Assembly: GCF_900215625.1 (NCBI RefSeq)
Contig: NZ_OBEK01000004.1
Coordinates: 1 to 61,462, forward strand
Length of the DNA stretch: 61,462 bases
Reading direction: 5' to 3'
Source: Terribacillus aidingensis
GTDB lineage: Bacteria; Bacillota; Bacilli; Bacillales; Amphibacillaceae
Below are positions 8,894 through 17,713 of this stretch, in pieces. The notes beneath the pieces were generated by a model. The model had not been told where the DNA came from, searched no databases, and worked only from the letters and a program-made list of their open reading frames with translations. Position numbers and translations under genes: made by a program. Every line of letters begins with the position of its first letter. Within the stretch, counting starts at the first letter, position 1.

Positions 8894-9007
8894 GTCTGGT
8901 GGTAATAGCGAAGAGGTCACACCTGTTCCCATGCCGAACACAGCAGTTAAGCTCTTCAGCGCCGATGGTAGTTGGGTTCGCCCTGCGAGAGTAGGACGCT
9001 GCCAGGC
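8894..9007 (+). rRNA. 5S ribosomal RNA (stand-alone)
   Basis: The sequence follows Bacillus 5S rRNA closely, with ATAGCGAAGAGGTCACACC, CCGAACACAGCAGTTAAGC and GAGAGTAGGACG blocks. The ends GTCTGG and CCAGGC pair as helix I. No 16S or 23S precedes it: the upstream neighbour is the transporter permease gene and the unit has its own promoters. It is followed by tRNA-fMet and tRNA-Asp. Confidence 0.93.
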
Positions 9008-9033
9008 CGAAACATTTTCCTTCATATTATTAT

Positions 9034-9109
<76 letters not shown>

Positions 9110-9200
9110 ATCATTTTTAATAGAAGTACACGAAGTGTGCAACCAATTAATTTTTAATGGTTTACTTTGTTACATTGCACTAATACATAGTAGCAGTATT

Positions 9201-9277
9201 GGTCCGGTAGTTCAGTTGGTTAGAATGCCTGCCTGTCACGCAGGAGGTCGCGGGTTCGAGTCCCGTCCGGACCGCCA
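9201..9277 (+). tRNA. tRNA-Asp (GTC), second copy
   Basis: Identical over 77 nt to the tRNA-Asp at 7-83, with CCA encoded. It is separated from tRNA-fMet by a 92-nt A+T-rich spacer. Confidence 0.97.
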
Positions 9278-9291
9278 TACATAAAATGTTC

Positions 9292-9324
9292 AAAAGCTTT
9301 AGGAGCAATCCTAAAGCTTTTTTT
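9292..9324. terminator. terminator of the 5S-tRNA unit
   Basis: Stem AAAGCTTTAGGA/TCCTAAAGCTTT with loop GCAA and seven T. It touches the stop codon of the convergent PP2C-like gene and may serve both transcripts. Confidence 0.85.
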
Positions 9325-10105
9325 ATATGTGTATTTCCCACCCGATTAAGGTGATACTTTCTACTGCTCCTGCAGACTGGGCATTCGTGAGCAGTCTATG
9401 CAGAAAACGCGGCACACTCTCACTCTTCGTAAAAGCACGCTGCACCCGAGATGGATTCTTATATGGTGAAACAGGAAAGCGCTGCAGACCGCTTGTGGTT
9501 AGCAGGATAGAATTACGTCCTTTAGACAAAGGTATGATTCCCATATTATAAGCCGGAACTTCCTGGTCAAATGTATTGTCGGCTCCAATCCAGCCAGATC
9601 GATGCTGCTGGTTCATTTGTACAGAGCTTGTGTGCGCTTCGGAAGGCGGCAAGAGGAAAAGAGCATTGTCTCCTATTGATAACCAATATAAATAGCCTGC
9701 TTTGCGCACGCTAATCAAGCAGGAGCTGTTGCCGTTCACTTTAGCTGCTGTGGAACGGAATCGTACGCTGTTAAACATGCTCATCAGAAAACTATCGATT
9801 TTCTTCATCGCGCTGGATGTGTCTTCATCAAGCGTTTCAATAATTTTGCGCTGTCTCAGCATGAGAGAGTCAGCAATAAAAGCGGCACTTTCAACTGTAT
9901 GCTGTGCACCCATGATAACAGCAAGTTCCCAATCTGGTCCTGTTAGGATTAGACAGGCGTTTTCGTTCTTGTGAGCTCCGTGCAGAATGCTTCCTCCGAA
10001 ACGTCCGATCCACATATGCTGGTAACTGCTTAAATCAACTTGGTCCAGGTAGGATTTAACTTCACCATTCCAGCTGTAACTGTACATTTGCTCTAATGCT
10101 TCCAT
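9323..10105 (-). CDS. PP2C-like (PPM) phosphatase-domain protein
   Basis: A 260-aa soluble protein. The N-terminal stretch GRFGGSILHGAHKNENACL followed by DWELAVIMGAQHTVESA resembles the opening of PP2C-family phosphatases (GxxHxGxxKNEDA, then D.H). Here NEDA reads NENA and the usual metal-binding Asp is not obvious, so the protein may be catalytically degenerate. Start chosen at ATG 10105, with AAGGAG at 7 nt; the frame also has an ATG two codons upstream that is too close to the ribosome site. The gene is convergent with the tRNA unit and divergent from tsaE. The target is unknown. Confidence 0.7.
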   Translation of the reverse strand: MEALEQMYSYSWNGEVKSYLDQVDLSSYQHMWIGRFGGSILHGAHKNENACLILTGPDWELAVIMGAQHTVESAAFIADSLMLRQRKIIETLDEDTSSAMKKIDSFLMSMFNSVRFRSTAAKVNGNSSCLISVRKAGYLYWLSIGDNALFLLPPSEAHTSSVQMNQQHRSGWIGADNTFDQEVPAYNMGIIPLSKGRNSILLTTSGLQRFPVSPYKNPSRVQRAFTKSESVPRFLHRLLTNAQSAGAVESITLIGWEIHI

Positions 10106-10180
10106 ATGCATGCTCCTTTGTTAGCTGTTAGTATATGTATTCTCCATAAAACCAGAAAAGCCTTTTTGTTTCTGGTGCTT

Positions 10181-10208
10181 TTGCTTTTAGGCTATACTTT
10201 GCTATGAT
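10181..10208 (+). promoter_or_regulatory. putative promoter of the tsaE operon
   Basis: TTGCTT (10181-10186), 16-bp spacer, TATGAT (10203-10208), about 42 nt before the tsaE start. Just upstream is an 8-bp hairpin ACCAGAAA/TTTCTGGT (10151-10176) of unknown role. Confidence 0.5.
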
Positions 10209-10249
10209 GAATAAATGAACAAGAAATGAAAGCGAGTCAGGTGATGGTA

Positions 10250-10702
10250 ATGACCCATTTTAAAAAGACAATGCATACAATAGAAGAAACCAATATGTTC
10301 GGCCAGCGATTAGCCGGATTACTGCAGCCAGGTGATCTTATCACGATGGAAGGAGATCTTGGTGCAGGGAAGACGACACTGACAAAAGCAATTGGTGCCG
10401 GGTTAGGTGTTACACGTACAATTAACAGTCCTACCTTTACCATTATTAAGGAATACGAGGGCCGTTTGCCTTTGTATCATATGGATGTCTACCGTCTGGA
10501 GAATAGTGATGAAGATATAGGCTTTGAGGAGTATTTTTCGGGTGAAGGAGTTACCATTGTCGAGTGGGCGCAATTCATCGACGACTACTTACCGAAAGAT
10601 CGACTGGAGCTTACACTCAAACATGACGGTGAGGCAAGGACAATCACGCTGCAGCCAGTTGGCGAGCGTTATGAAAAGCTTTGTAAGGAGTTAACAAAAT
10701 GA
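10250..10702 (+). CDS. tsaE: tRNA t6A biosynthesis ATPase TsaE
   Basis: A 150-aa P-loop protein with Walker A EGDLGAGKTT and the family blocks NSPTFTII and VEWAQF. TsaE works with TsaB and TsaD to attach threonylcarbamoyl to A37 of ANN-decoding tRNAs. The frame is open 8 codons upstream, but ATG 10250 has AGGTG at 6 nt. It overlaps tsaB by ATGA and opens a four-gene operon (tsaE-tsaB-rimI-tsaD), the same order as in B. subtilis. Confidence 0.94.
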   Translation: MTHFKKTMHTIEETNMFGQRLAGLLQPGDLITMEGDLGAGKTTLTKAIGAGLGVTRTINSPTFTIIKEYEGRLPLYHMDVYRLENSDEDIGFEEYFSGEGVTIVEWAQFIDDYLPKDRLELTLKHDGEARTITLQPVGERYEKLCKELTK

Positions 10703-11397
10703 CTATATTAGCCATGGATACATCCAATCAGCTGCTAGGCGTAGCGATTGTTAAGGATGGCATTACATTAGGTGAGCATGTCATGCATGGTCACCGCGAT
10801 CACTCTGTTCGATTGCTGCCTGCGATTGAACAGCTGATGAAAGAAACAAAGACGGCTCCAGAGGACTTGGATCGAATTGTAGTCGGACAGGGTCCGGGTT
10901 CGTATACTGGCGTAAGAATCAGTATGGCAACTGCCAAAACAATGGCATGGGCTCTAGATATTGATGTCATTGGTGTTTCAAGTTTAGAGGCACTTGCTTA
11001 CCAAGGACAGTTGTTCTCTGGGTATGTGTGTCCGTTTTTTGATGCGCGCAGAGGGCAAGTATATACAGCTTTATATGCCAGCAGCCCTAATAGTATGGAA
11101 CAAGTAGAAGAAGCAGTCAATCCGCTGTTTACAGAGTGGCTGGAACAGTTAAGGGACAAGGGTGAGAAGGTTTTATTCTTGAGTCCTGATATCGAAATTT
11201 ACCGAGATATCATTACTGAAACACTTGGTGATCAAGCGGTAATACCGGAAAATAGCATGCATTATGCGCGTCCGTCTGTCCTTGCTCAAATAGGGGCAGC
11301 TAGACAAGCGGATAATCTTCACCAGATTGTACCGGATTATGTTCGTTTAACGGAGGCGGAATCCAATTGGCTCAAACAACAGGAGCAGCAAAAGTGA
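10699..11397 (+). CDS. tsaB: tRNA t6A biosynthesis protein TsaB
   Basis: A 232-aa ASKHA-fold protein, MLAMDTSNQLLGVAIV-like at the N-terminus and with the family block GQGPGSYTGVRIS near residue 70. TsaB is the non-catalytic partner that dimerises with TsaD and recruits TsaE. It overlaps tsaE (ATGA) and rimI (GTGA), showing tight coupling. Confidence 0.95.
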   Translation: MTILAMDTSNQLLGVAIVKDGITLGEHVMHGHRDHSVRLLPAIEQLMKETKTAPEDLDRIVVGQGPGSYTGVRISMATAKTMAWALDIDVIGVSSLEALAYQGQLFSGYVCPFFDARRGQVYTALYASSPNSMEQVEEAVNPLFTEWLEQLRDKGEKVLFLSPDIEIYRDIITETLGDQAVIPENSMHYARPSVLAQIGAARQADNLHQIVPDYVRLTEAESNWLKQQEQQK

Positions 11398-11843
11398 GTG
11401 CGCAACCAATCGTTCGTCAAATGCAATTAGCAGATATTCCGGCTGTCTACACAATCGAGACAGCATCTTTTGCAACGCCGTGGACAATCGATATTTTTGA
11501 ACGTGAGATTACAGAAAATACGTTTGCGAGTTATTTTGTAATTGAAAACGAGGGCGTTATTGCTGGTTACTGCGGCATGTGGCTTGTTATTGATGAAGCA
11601 CAGATCACGAATATTGCTATTTTGCCAAGTTATCGAGGAAAGAAATTGGGAGAAAAACTATTTGCTCATGTGATGGAACAGGCGATTCTCGCTGGAGCAT
11701 ATCGTTTATCATTGGAAGTACGCGTATCTAATCTGCCAGCGCAGCATTTATATCGCAAGTTTGGTTTAGTGCCTGGCGGTATACGGAAAAACTATTATAC
11801 AGACAATCAAGAAGATGCGATTGTAATGTGGGTGAACTTATGA
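11394..11843 (+). CDS. rimI: ribosomal-protein alanine N-acetyltransferase RimI
   Basis: A 149-aa GNAT-family enzyme. The acetyl-CoA-binding block [15 protein letters not shown] lies near residue 80 and [18 protein letters not shown] follows. RimI acetylates the N-terminus of ribosomal protein S18. The frame is open 9 codons upstream at a TTG, but GTG 11394 is preceded by AGGAG and overlaps the tsaB stop as GTGA, so I prefer it. The N-terminal extension would otherwise be inside tsaB. Confidence 0.92.
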   Translation: MSAQPIVRQMQLADIPAVYTIETASFATPWTIDIFEREITENTFASYFVIENEGVIAGYCGMWLVIDEAQITNIAILPSYRGKKLGEKLFAHVMEQAILAGAYRLSLEVRVSNLPAQHLYRKFGLVPGGIRKNYYTDNQEDAIVMWVNL

Positions 11844-12847
11844 AAACATCAGAACTTATCTTAGCAATAGAAACAAGCTGTGATGAAACTGCAGCTGCTG
11901 TTATTGAGGGAGGCACGGTGATTCGTTCCAATGTTGTAGCCTCCCAAATTGAGAGTCACAAACGATTTGGCGGTGTTGTGCCGGAGATTGCTTCCAGACA
12001 TCATGTGGAGCAGATCACAATCGTCATTGAAGAGGCACTCCAGCAAGCAGGTGTTGAGAAAAAAGACTTGGATGCCATAGCGGTAACGCAAGGGCCAGGT
12101 TTAATTGGTGCACTGCTCGTCGGGGTAAATGCCGCTAAAGCTTTGGCCTTTTCCATCGGCAAGCCGCTGATTGGGGTACATCATATTGCCGGTCATATTT
12201 ACGCAAACCGCCTGGAGCAGGAATTTGCATTTCCGCTGCTGGCGTTAGTTGTTTCAGGTGGACATACAGAGTTGGTTCTTATGAAAGAGCATGGCAGCTT
12301 TGAAGTGATTGGAGAAACACGTGATGATGCAGCAGGAGAAGCGTATGATAAAGTAGCCAGAACGTTGCAGCTGCCTTATCCAGGCGGACCGCGCATCGAT
12401 AAGCTGGCAGCAGAAGGTAAGGAGTCCATTGACTTCCCTCGTGCGTGGCTGGAGTCGGAGAGTTACGATTTTAGCTTCTCTGGACTTAAGTCGGCGGTTA
12501 TTAATACACTTCACAATGCAAAGCAAAAAGGAGAGACGTATCCTCCTGCTGATGTTGCGGCAAGTTTTCAAGCAAGTGTTATAGAGGTGCTCGTCGGGAA
12601 GACACTACGAGCGGCCGAAGAATATGGTGCAAAGCAAGTTATCGTAGCTGGAGGCGTTGCAGCTAACAGCGGACTAAGAGCAGCATTGGAGCAAGCTTTT
12701 GCGGACAAGCAAGCTGACCTTTTAATTCCGCCGCTTGCACTTTGTACCGACAATGCAGCAATGATTGGGGCAGCAGCTTCTATTTCTTATCACCAAGGCA
12801 AATTTGCTGATTTGGCGATGAACGCTAGGGCATCTATGCCATTATAA
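11840..12847 (+). CDS. tsaD: tRNA N6-threonylcarbamoyladenosine transferase TsaD
   Basis: A 335-aa catalytic subunit of t6A synthesis (formerly Gcp). It has [13 protein letters not shown] at the N-terminus, the metal-binding HHIAGHIY near residue 110, VVSGGHTEL and [10 protein letters not shown]. Start at ATG 11840, overlapping the rimI stop (ATGA); a GTG four codons upstream is less likely. It ends the operon and is followed by a strong terminator and by a cluster of DnaA boxes, as in B. subtilis gcp-ydiF. Confidence 0.96.
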   Translation: MKTSELILAIETSCDETAAAVIEGGTVIRSNVVASQIESHKRFGGVVPEIASRHHVEQITIVIEEALQQAGVEKKDLDAIAVTQGPGLIGALLVGVNAAKALAFSIGKPLIGVHHIAGHIYANRLEQEFAFPLLALVVSGGHTELVLMKEHGSFEVIGETRDDAAGEAYDKVARTLQLPYPGGPRIDKLAAEGKESIDFPRAWLESESYDFSFSGLKSAVINTLHNAKQKGETYPPADVAASFQASVIEVLVGKTLRAAEEYGAKQVIVAGGVAANSGLRAALEQAFADKQADLLIPPLALCTDNAAMIGAAASISYHQGKFADLAMNARASMPL

Positions 12848-12887
12848 AAAAAAGCATTGTTTCCGACTGGGAAACAATGCTTTTTTT
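12846..12887 (+). terminator. terminator of the tsa operon
   Basis: Stem AAAGCATTGTTTCC/GGGAAACAATGCTTT with loop GACT, A-run before and T-run after. It overlaps the tsaD stop region and is probably active from both sides. Confidence 0.9.
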
Positions 12888-12909
12888 ATTCACAGCACAG
12901 GCATCCGCC

Positions 12910-13059
12910 TGTGCATAACTTATTAAAACCCGCTATTAGTACCAGGTACAGAAGTGGATAAAATCACCTCAAAACGATGTGGATTTTGTGGGTAATGTGC
13001 ATAACTTTGTGTATATCCCATAAAATCAACAATGAAAGCGCATTTACCCCTGTGTATAA
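12910..13059 (-). promoter_or_regulatory. DnaA-box cluster in the tsaD-ydiF intergenic region
   Basis: Seven 9-mers matching or one mismatch from TTATNCACA, all in the same orientation (minus strand). The exact ones are at 12910-12918, 12996-13004 and 13051-13059. The near ones are at 12953-12961, 12978-12986, 12987-12995 and 13008-13016. In B. subtilis the gcp-ydiF intergenic region is one of the DnaA-box clusters that titrate DnaA outside oriC, and here the flanking genes are the same. The last box lies inside the ydiF 3' end. Confidence 0.75.
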
Positions 13060-14996
13060 CTTTCGTTTTCTTCGATTAGTGTTTCCCACTCTTCCATAAC
13101 TTCCAGCAGTGCAGCTTGCAGCTGTTCATTACGCTCTGTAATTTCCTGCGCTTTTTGATAATCTTGGAAAACTTCCGGGTCGGTCAGCAATGTTTCGTTG
13201 CCCTCGATTTCTGTCTCCAACTCTGCGATTCTTTCTTCCAGCTCAGCAATACGTCGTTCTCTTTTCCGGATTTCCCGTTTTATTGCCTTATCTTGATGAT
13301 AATTCGATTTATTTTCATGTTTAACAGGCTCCTTAGTTTCTGCTGCTAATGCTTCTAAATCGGCAATTTCTTGCTGCTCTTGTTTCTTCTCAATAAAGTA
13401 ATCATAATTCCCTAAATAAGTTACAATCTGCTTGTCCGTCATTTCCAGCACTTGTGTGGCAATTTTATTCATAAAGTAACGGTCATGAGAGACGAATAGA
13501 ATCGTTCCAGGATAATCCGCTAATGCGCCTTCTAGCACTTCTTTGCTGTCTAAGTCTAAGTGGTTGGTCGGTTCATCCATAATTAAAAGGTTGGACTTTT
13601 GCATCATCAGCTTCGCTAGCGCCAGGCGGGCTTTCTCTCCGCCGCTCAGTGTGTTGACCACCTTTAGGACATCATCCCCTGTGAATAGGAAATTTCCGAG
13701 GATAGTTCGTATATCCTTCTCATCCATTAGCGGGTATTCATCCCATAGCTCAGCAAGGACAGATTTGGAAGAATGCAGTTCTGTTTGCTCCTGATCGTAA
13801 TAGCCAATGCTAACACCTGCGCCTAGCTCTACATGACCAGTTTTTGCAGGCAGCTTTCCGATAATCGTTTTAAGCAGCGTTGTTTTCCCAGTTCCGTTTG
13901 GCCCAGTAAGTGCAATTCGGTCCTGGCGGTTCATATGGAAGCTGACATCTTTAAACACAGGAGATGTACTTTCTGGATACTGATATGCTAATTCTTTTAC
14001 CTTCAGCACATCATTGCCGCTGCGGCGGTCAATATCGAAAGTCAGCTTTGCTGAAGAAGCATCATGAAGCGGACGCTCAATTCGATCCATTTTCTCCAAT
14101 TGTTTTCGTCTGCTCTGGGCACGTTTTGTAGTTGTTGCCCGCGCAATGTTTTTTTGAACGAATTCTTCCATTTTCTTTATTTCAGATTGCTGCTTTTCAT
14201 ATTGCTTCATTTCTTTTTCGTAATTCGCTGCTTTTTGGTCTAGATAATTACTGTAATTGCCTTTATATCGCACCGAGTGGTTATGAGCAATCTCGATAAC
14301 GGTGTTTACGGTTTTGTCGAGGAAATATCGGTCGTGAGATACGACGACAACAGCGCCTTGATAGCTGCTTAAATAACCCTCGAGCCAGTCCAGTGTTGAG
14401 ATATCTAAATGGTTGGTCGGCTCATCCAGTATTAATACATCAGGTTTTTGAAGCAGGAGCTTTCCTAACGCAAGCCGTGTTTTTTGTCCTCCGCTTAATG
14501 AACCGATTGGTGTGGACAAGTCTTTATCGCCAAACCGCAGGCCGTTCAATACAGAACGAATGTCAGCTTCGTACTGATAACCGCCGTTTAAGCGAAACGC
14601 TTGCTGCTTTGTATCATAGTTCGTCAGGAGCTGCTGATAAGCTGCTTCGTCTGCAATTAAATCAGGATCCCCCATCTTTGTCTCCAAACGGCGTAATTCC
14701 TGCTCTTGTTGGATTAGATCAGCAAATACTGTTTTCATTTCCTCCAATATACTTTTATCAGATTCTAATCCAGTATGCTGTTCTAAATAGCCAAGAGTGG
14801 CTTCCTTGGCGAGGAAGACGTTTCCCTCATCATATGTCAATTCACCTGCTAGAATCTTCAGGAGGGTTGATTTGCCGGCACCGTTGCGCCCGACAATAGC
14901 TAACCGATCCTGTGTTTGCACTTCCAGTTTTATATTCGATAAAATGACATCTGCGCCAAATAGTTTCGTTATATTATTCGCTTGCAATAAAATCAT
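13044..14996 (-). CDS. ydiF: ABC-F family ATPase YdiF
   Basis: A 650-aa soluble protein with two ABC domains and no membrane segment. Walker A motifs are GRNGAGKST and GPNGTGKTT; the signatures are LSGGQKTRLALGKLL and LSGGEKARLALAKLM. A charged linker with the P-site tRNA-interaction character joins them (about 240-310), and a C-terminal coiled coil rich in E/R fills the last 110 residues. ABC-F proteins act on the ribosome E site to resolve stalls. Start at ATG 14996 with GAGGTGA; a GTG three codons upstream is part of that site. It is convergent with tsaD. Confidence 0.92.
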   Translation of the reverse strand: MILLQANNITKLFGADVILSNIKLEVQTQDRLAIVGRNGAGKSTLLKILAGELTYDEGNVFLAKEATLGYLEQHTGLESDKSILEEMKTVFADLIQQEQELRRLETKMGDPDLIADEAAYQQLLTNYDTKQQAFRLNGGYQYEADIRSVLNGLRFGDKDLSTPIGSLSGGQKTRLALGKLLLQKPDVLILDEPTNHLDISTLDWLEGYLSSYQGAVVVVSHDRYFLDKTVNTVIEIAHNHSVRYKGNYSNYLDQKAANYEKEMKQYEKQQSEIKKMEEFVQKNIARATTTKRAQSRRKQLEKMDRIERPLHDASSAKLTFDIDRRSGNDVLKVKELAYQYPESTSPVFKDVSFHMNRQDRIALTGPNGTGKTTLLKTIIGKLPAKTGHVELGAGVSIGYYDQEQTELHSSKSVLAELWDEYPLMDEKDIRTILGNFLFTGDDVLKVVNTLSGGEKARLALAKLMMQKSNLLIMDEPTNHLDLDSKEVLEGALADYPGTILFVSHDRYFMNKIATQVLEMTDKQIVTYLGNYDYFIEKKQEQQEIADLEALAAETKEPVKHENKSNYHQDKAIKREIRKRERRIAELEERIAELETEIEGNETLLTDPEVFQDYQKAQEITERNEQLQAALLEVMEEWETLIEENESYTQG

Positions 14997-15241
14997 TTCG
15001 TTCACCTCATACTATCAGTGTATCCTATGTGTCAAAACAGTAGCAAGCGCGGAATTTCCACGTTTTTTAACTACTGGAAGATGAACATTGTAATCCGATT
15101 TGTTAAAATGAAACTAGCGACCCCGCCCATGCTTCTTTGTGAATCTGTACAAGACTTTCCCAAACATATCTGATAGAATAAGGTGTTATCATTAGTTGTA
15201 TTTGTGAAAGTATTACATTGTAACAATTCAAGGACGAAGCC

Positions 15242-15292
15242 GCAGGCCGCATCTGTTGGTTCCTTACAGATGCCGGAATGGAACCTGCCTGC
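15242..15292 (+). ncRNA. compact pseudoknot-like RNA element upstream of rex
   Basis: Three perfect helices can form in 51 nt. GCATCTGT (15249-15256) pairs with ACAGATGC (15266-15273). Its loop GGTTCC (15258-15263) pairs with GGAACC (15280-15285), giving an H-type pseudoknot with 1, 2 and 6-nt connections. GCAGGC (15242-15247) pairs with GCCTGC (15287-15292) around them. Further hairpins follow (AGGTCTT/AAGACCT around 15327-15379 enclosing AGAACA/TGTTCT) before the rex ribosome site at 15433. The element matches no riboswitch class I recognise. The stretch is also partly open in frame with rex, so a decayed coding origin is possible. Confidence 0.4.
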
Positions 15293-15448
15293 AGCCGTTA
15301 TTCAATTATTTGAGCGGGATATGGGAGGTCTTACATACAAAAGGTAACAGAACATCCATTGTTCTTGAACGAAAGACCTTTAGACCCAACTGCATGGCTG
15401 CACGAAGTTCACTTCTGGGAGCTGCAAGCTTTAGGAGGATATATAAGT

Positions 15449-16075
15449 ATGTATATGGACCAAAATAAAATACCGAAGGCGACAGCAAAGCGACTGCCGC
15501 TTTATTACCGATTTCTCAACAGCCTGCACCTGCAAGGCAAAACACGTGTTTCTTCCAAGGAATTAAGCGAATCGGTGAAAGTCGACTCAGCTACAATCCG
15601 CCGCGACTTCTCTTATTTCGGAGCACTTGGCAAAAAGGGCTATGGCTACAATGTAGAGTATTTGCTGAACTTTTTCCGGAAAACATTAGACCAAGACGAG
15701 ATTACGAAGGTGGCACTTATCGGGGTTGGTAACCTTGGTACCGCATTTCTGCATTACAACTTTATTAAAAATAATAATACAAAAATAGAAATGGCTTTTG
15801 ATACCGATCCAGGAAAAGTAGATCATAATATCGGCGGCGTTCCTGTTTATCATATTGATGACTTAGAGGAGTATATCGGCAATGTGAGTGCCGCGATACT
15901 GACAGTGCCAGCACTTGCAGCCCAGCCTATTACGGATCGTTTAGTGGATTGCGGTATTGCTGGAATTCTGAATTTCACGCCAGCACGTATTGCCGTACCT
16001 GATAATATCCGCGTACATCACATTGATCTCGCGATTGAATTACAATCGCTGGTTTATTTTCTTAAACATTATTAA
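15449..16075 (+). CDS. rex: redox-sensing transcriptional repressor Rex
   Basis: A 208-aa repressor with an N-terminal winged helix ([14 protein letters not shown], then [21 protein letters not shown]) and a Rossmann NADH-binding domain ([14 protein letters not shown] near residue 90). It ends with [19 protein letters not shown], all very close to B. subtilis Rex. Rex leaves DNA when NADH rises. Start at ATG 15449, with AGGAGG 10 nt upstream; a second ATG lies two codons later, and the frame is open 30 codons upstream without a good start. Predicted targets in this window: ldh-lctP (two operators) and the DoxX gene (one operator). Confidence 0.95.
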   Translation: MYMDQNKIPKATAKRLPLYYRFLNSLHLQGKTRVSSKELSESVKVDSATIRRDFSYFGALGKKGYGYNVEYLLNFFRKTLDQDEITKVALIGVGNLGTAFLHYNFIKNNNTKIEMAFDTDPGKVDHNIGGVPVYHIDDLEEYIGNVSAAILTVPALAAQPITDRLVDCGIAGILNFTPARIAVPDNIRVHHIDLAIELQSLVYFLKHY

Positions 16076-16076
16076 T

Positions 16077-16103
16077 AACACCTCTCCTGCAGGGGTGTTT
16101 TTT
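16077..16103 (+). terminator. terminator after rex
   Basis: Stem AACACC/GGTGTT enclosing a short CCTGCAGG self-complementary segment, followed by a T-run. Confidence 0.75.
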
Positions 16104-16171
16104 CTTACATACATGTGAAAGCTAGGATAACGCGTGCGGGCTGAAACAAAAGGATGAAAGGACGGGTCAGC

Positions 16172-16900
16172 ATGGAGAAAGAGCAAGCAGCTATTTACTT
16201 AAATAGCGTAACTTATCATGCAGATGGAAAAGAAATTTTGCATGCTATTACAGGAACATTTGCTAAAGGAAAGATCACTAGCATAATTGGTCCATCTGGT
16301 GCTGGAAAGACAACTTTGTTCCGTTTGTGTAATGGATTGCTGTCCCCGGATAACGGAAACATACAGATAGATGGAAGAGATATATTGTCTTTTGATCCGA
16401 TCAGCTTGCGCCGACACGTTGGTATTGTCCTGCAGCAGGCAACGATGCTGGAGGGCAGTGTGAGGGACAACTTGGCGTTGCCGCTGCAACTTGCCGGTGA
16501 AAAGCTGTCAGAATCGGAAGCAGCGCGAATTGTGGAGGAAGTAGGTCTGGATACAGATATATTAGACCGTGACAGTAAGAGCTTGTCAGGCGGGCAGAAA
16601 CAAAAGGTATCAATCGCTAGGACATTATTAAATCGTCCCCAAATTCTGCTGCTGGATGAAATCACATCTTCCTTGGATCGGGTATCCAAGCAGGATATTG
16701 AAAAACTGATCCTGCAAATTAACAGAGAATATGGAACTACGGTCATTTGGATAACGCATAACCTGGAGCAAGCAAAAGCAGTCGCAGATCAGGTGTGGGT
16801 GATGATGAGCGGAGAAGTAGCAGAGGCAGGGACAACGGACCTGCTTGATCATCCAGAGAAAGAAGCTGTTAAACAGTTTGTAAAGGAGGAAGAAGCATGA
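16172..16900 (+). CDS. FetA/YjkB-like ABC transporter ATPase
   Basis: A 243-aa ATPase with Walker A GPSGAGKTT, signature SLSGGQKQKVSIARTL, Walker B ILLLDEITSSLD and H-loop ITHN. It overlaps by ATGA with a UPF0014/FetB-type permease, the pair known as FetAB (iron export in E. coli) and YjkB-YjkA in B. subtilis. Start at the internal ATG 16172, where AAAGGA lies 9 nt upstream; the earlier ATG at 16154 has its ribosome site too close. The substrate is inferred to be a metal. Confidence 0.86.
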   Translation: MEKEQAAIYLNSVTYHADGKEILHAITGTFAKGKITSIIGPSGAGKTTLFRLCNGLLSPDNGNIQIDGRDILSFDPISLRRHVGIVLQQATMLEGSVRDNLALPLQLAGEKLSESEAARIVEEVGLDTDILDRDSKSLSGGQKQKVSIARTLLNRPQILLLDEITSSLDRVSKQDIEKLILQINREYGTTVIWITHNLEQAKAVADQVWVMMSGEVAEAGTTDLLDHPEKEAVKQFVKEEEA

Positions 16901-17643
16901 GTTTCCTTGCTTTATTGCTGACGCTAATATTTGTACTTATTCCGCTTATTTTATCGAAAACACTGCGGCTTGGGCTCGAAAAGGATACACTCATTGCGAC
17001 CGTTCGCTCTATTATTCAGCTGTTTGCAGTCGGCTATGTGCTGCAGTTTATCTTCGAATCCGAAAATATGCTTTATATTTTCTTGATGGTGGCGTTAATG
17101 ATTGGCGCAGCAACACAAAATGCGAGAAAAAAAGGGACGAGCATTAAGGGTATTACATGGAAACTAATCCTTACATTTGTCGTGATTGAATTACTGACGC
17201 AAGGAATCTTGTTAAGTCTTCAAATAACGCCGCCAACAGCACAGTATATTATCCCGCTCAGCGGTATGGTGATTGGTAATTCCATGGTGCTTGGTATATT
17301 GTTCCTGAACCGATTTACGTCTGAAGTGGCGTCCCGGAGAGAAGAAACGGAGCTTATCCTTTCTTTAGGCGGAACCCCAAAGCAGGCAATCCAGAAATCG
17401 CTGCTTGCTTCTATTAAAGCAAGTACCATCCCAACCATAGAAAGCCAGAAAACAATTGGGTTAGTACAGCTGCCCGGAATGATGAGCGGGCAGATTATTG
17501 CAGGAGCAGACCCGCTTCAAGCAGTTATGTTTCAGCTGCTGATTTTATTTCTGCTGCTGACAACAGCTATTGTTACGAGTATCATGCTTGGCTTCTTATC
17601 TTATCCGACGAAGTTTACGGAGCGGATGCAGATGATTGAGTAA
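16897..17643 (+). CDS. FetB/UPF0014-family ABC permease
   Basis: A 248-aa membrane protein with about seven helices and the family blocks RSIIQLFAVGYVLQ, IPLSGMVIGNSM and ESQKTIGLVQLPGMMSGQI. That identifies UPF0014 (FetB, YjkA). It probably forms an exporter with the ATPase encoded just upstream; FetB in E. coli lowers intracellular iron under oxidative stress. Translation is coupled by the ATGA overlap. Confidence 0.9.
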   Translation: MSFLALLLTLIFVLIPLILSKTLRLGLEKDTLIATVRSIIQLFAVGYVLQFIFESENMLYIFLMVALMIGAATQNARKKGTSIKGITWKLILTFVVIELLTQGILLSLQITPPTAQYIIPLSGMVIGNSMVLGILFLNRFTSEVASRREETELILSLGGTPKQAIQKSLLASIKASTIPTIESQKTIGLVQLPGMMSGQIIAGADPLQAVMFQLLILFLLLTTAIVTSIMLGFLSYPTKFTERMQMIE

Positions 17644-17682
17644 AGCTGATCTTGTATGTAAGCAGATACAATACTGCACAGC

Positions 17683-17713
17683 AACAGTCGCCATTTTAGG
17701 CGGCTGTTTTAAA
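17683..17713. terminator. terminator between convergent fetB-like and hypothetical genes
   Basis: Stem AACAGTCGCC/GGCGGCTGTT with loop ATTTTA, followed by TTTAAATT. It ends next to the minus-strand stop at 17714. Confidence 0.75.

Noticed and set aside
15197-15230. Possible Rex autoregulatory site upstream of rex
   Set aside because: TTGTGAAAGTATTACATT matches only the left half of the Rex consensus; the right half is missing.
16199-16852. Minus-strand frames opposite the FetA-like ATPase
   Set aside because: Complementary shadows of a conserved ABC ATPase gene.
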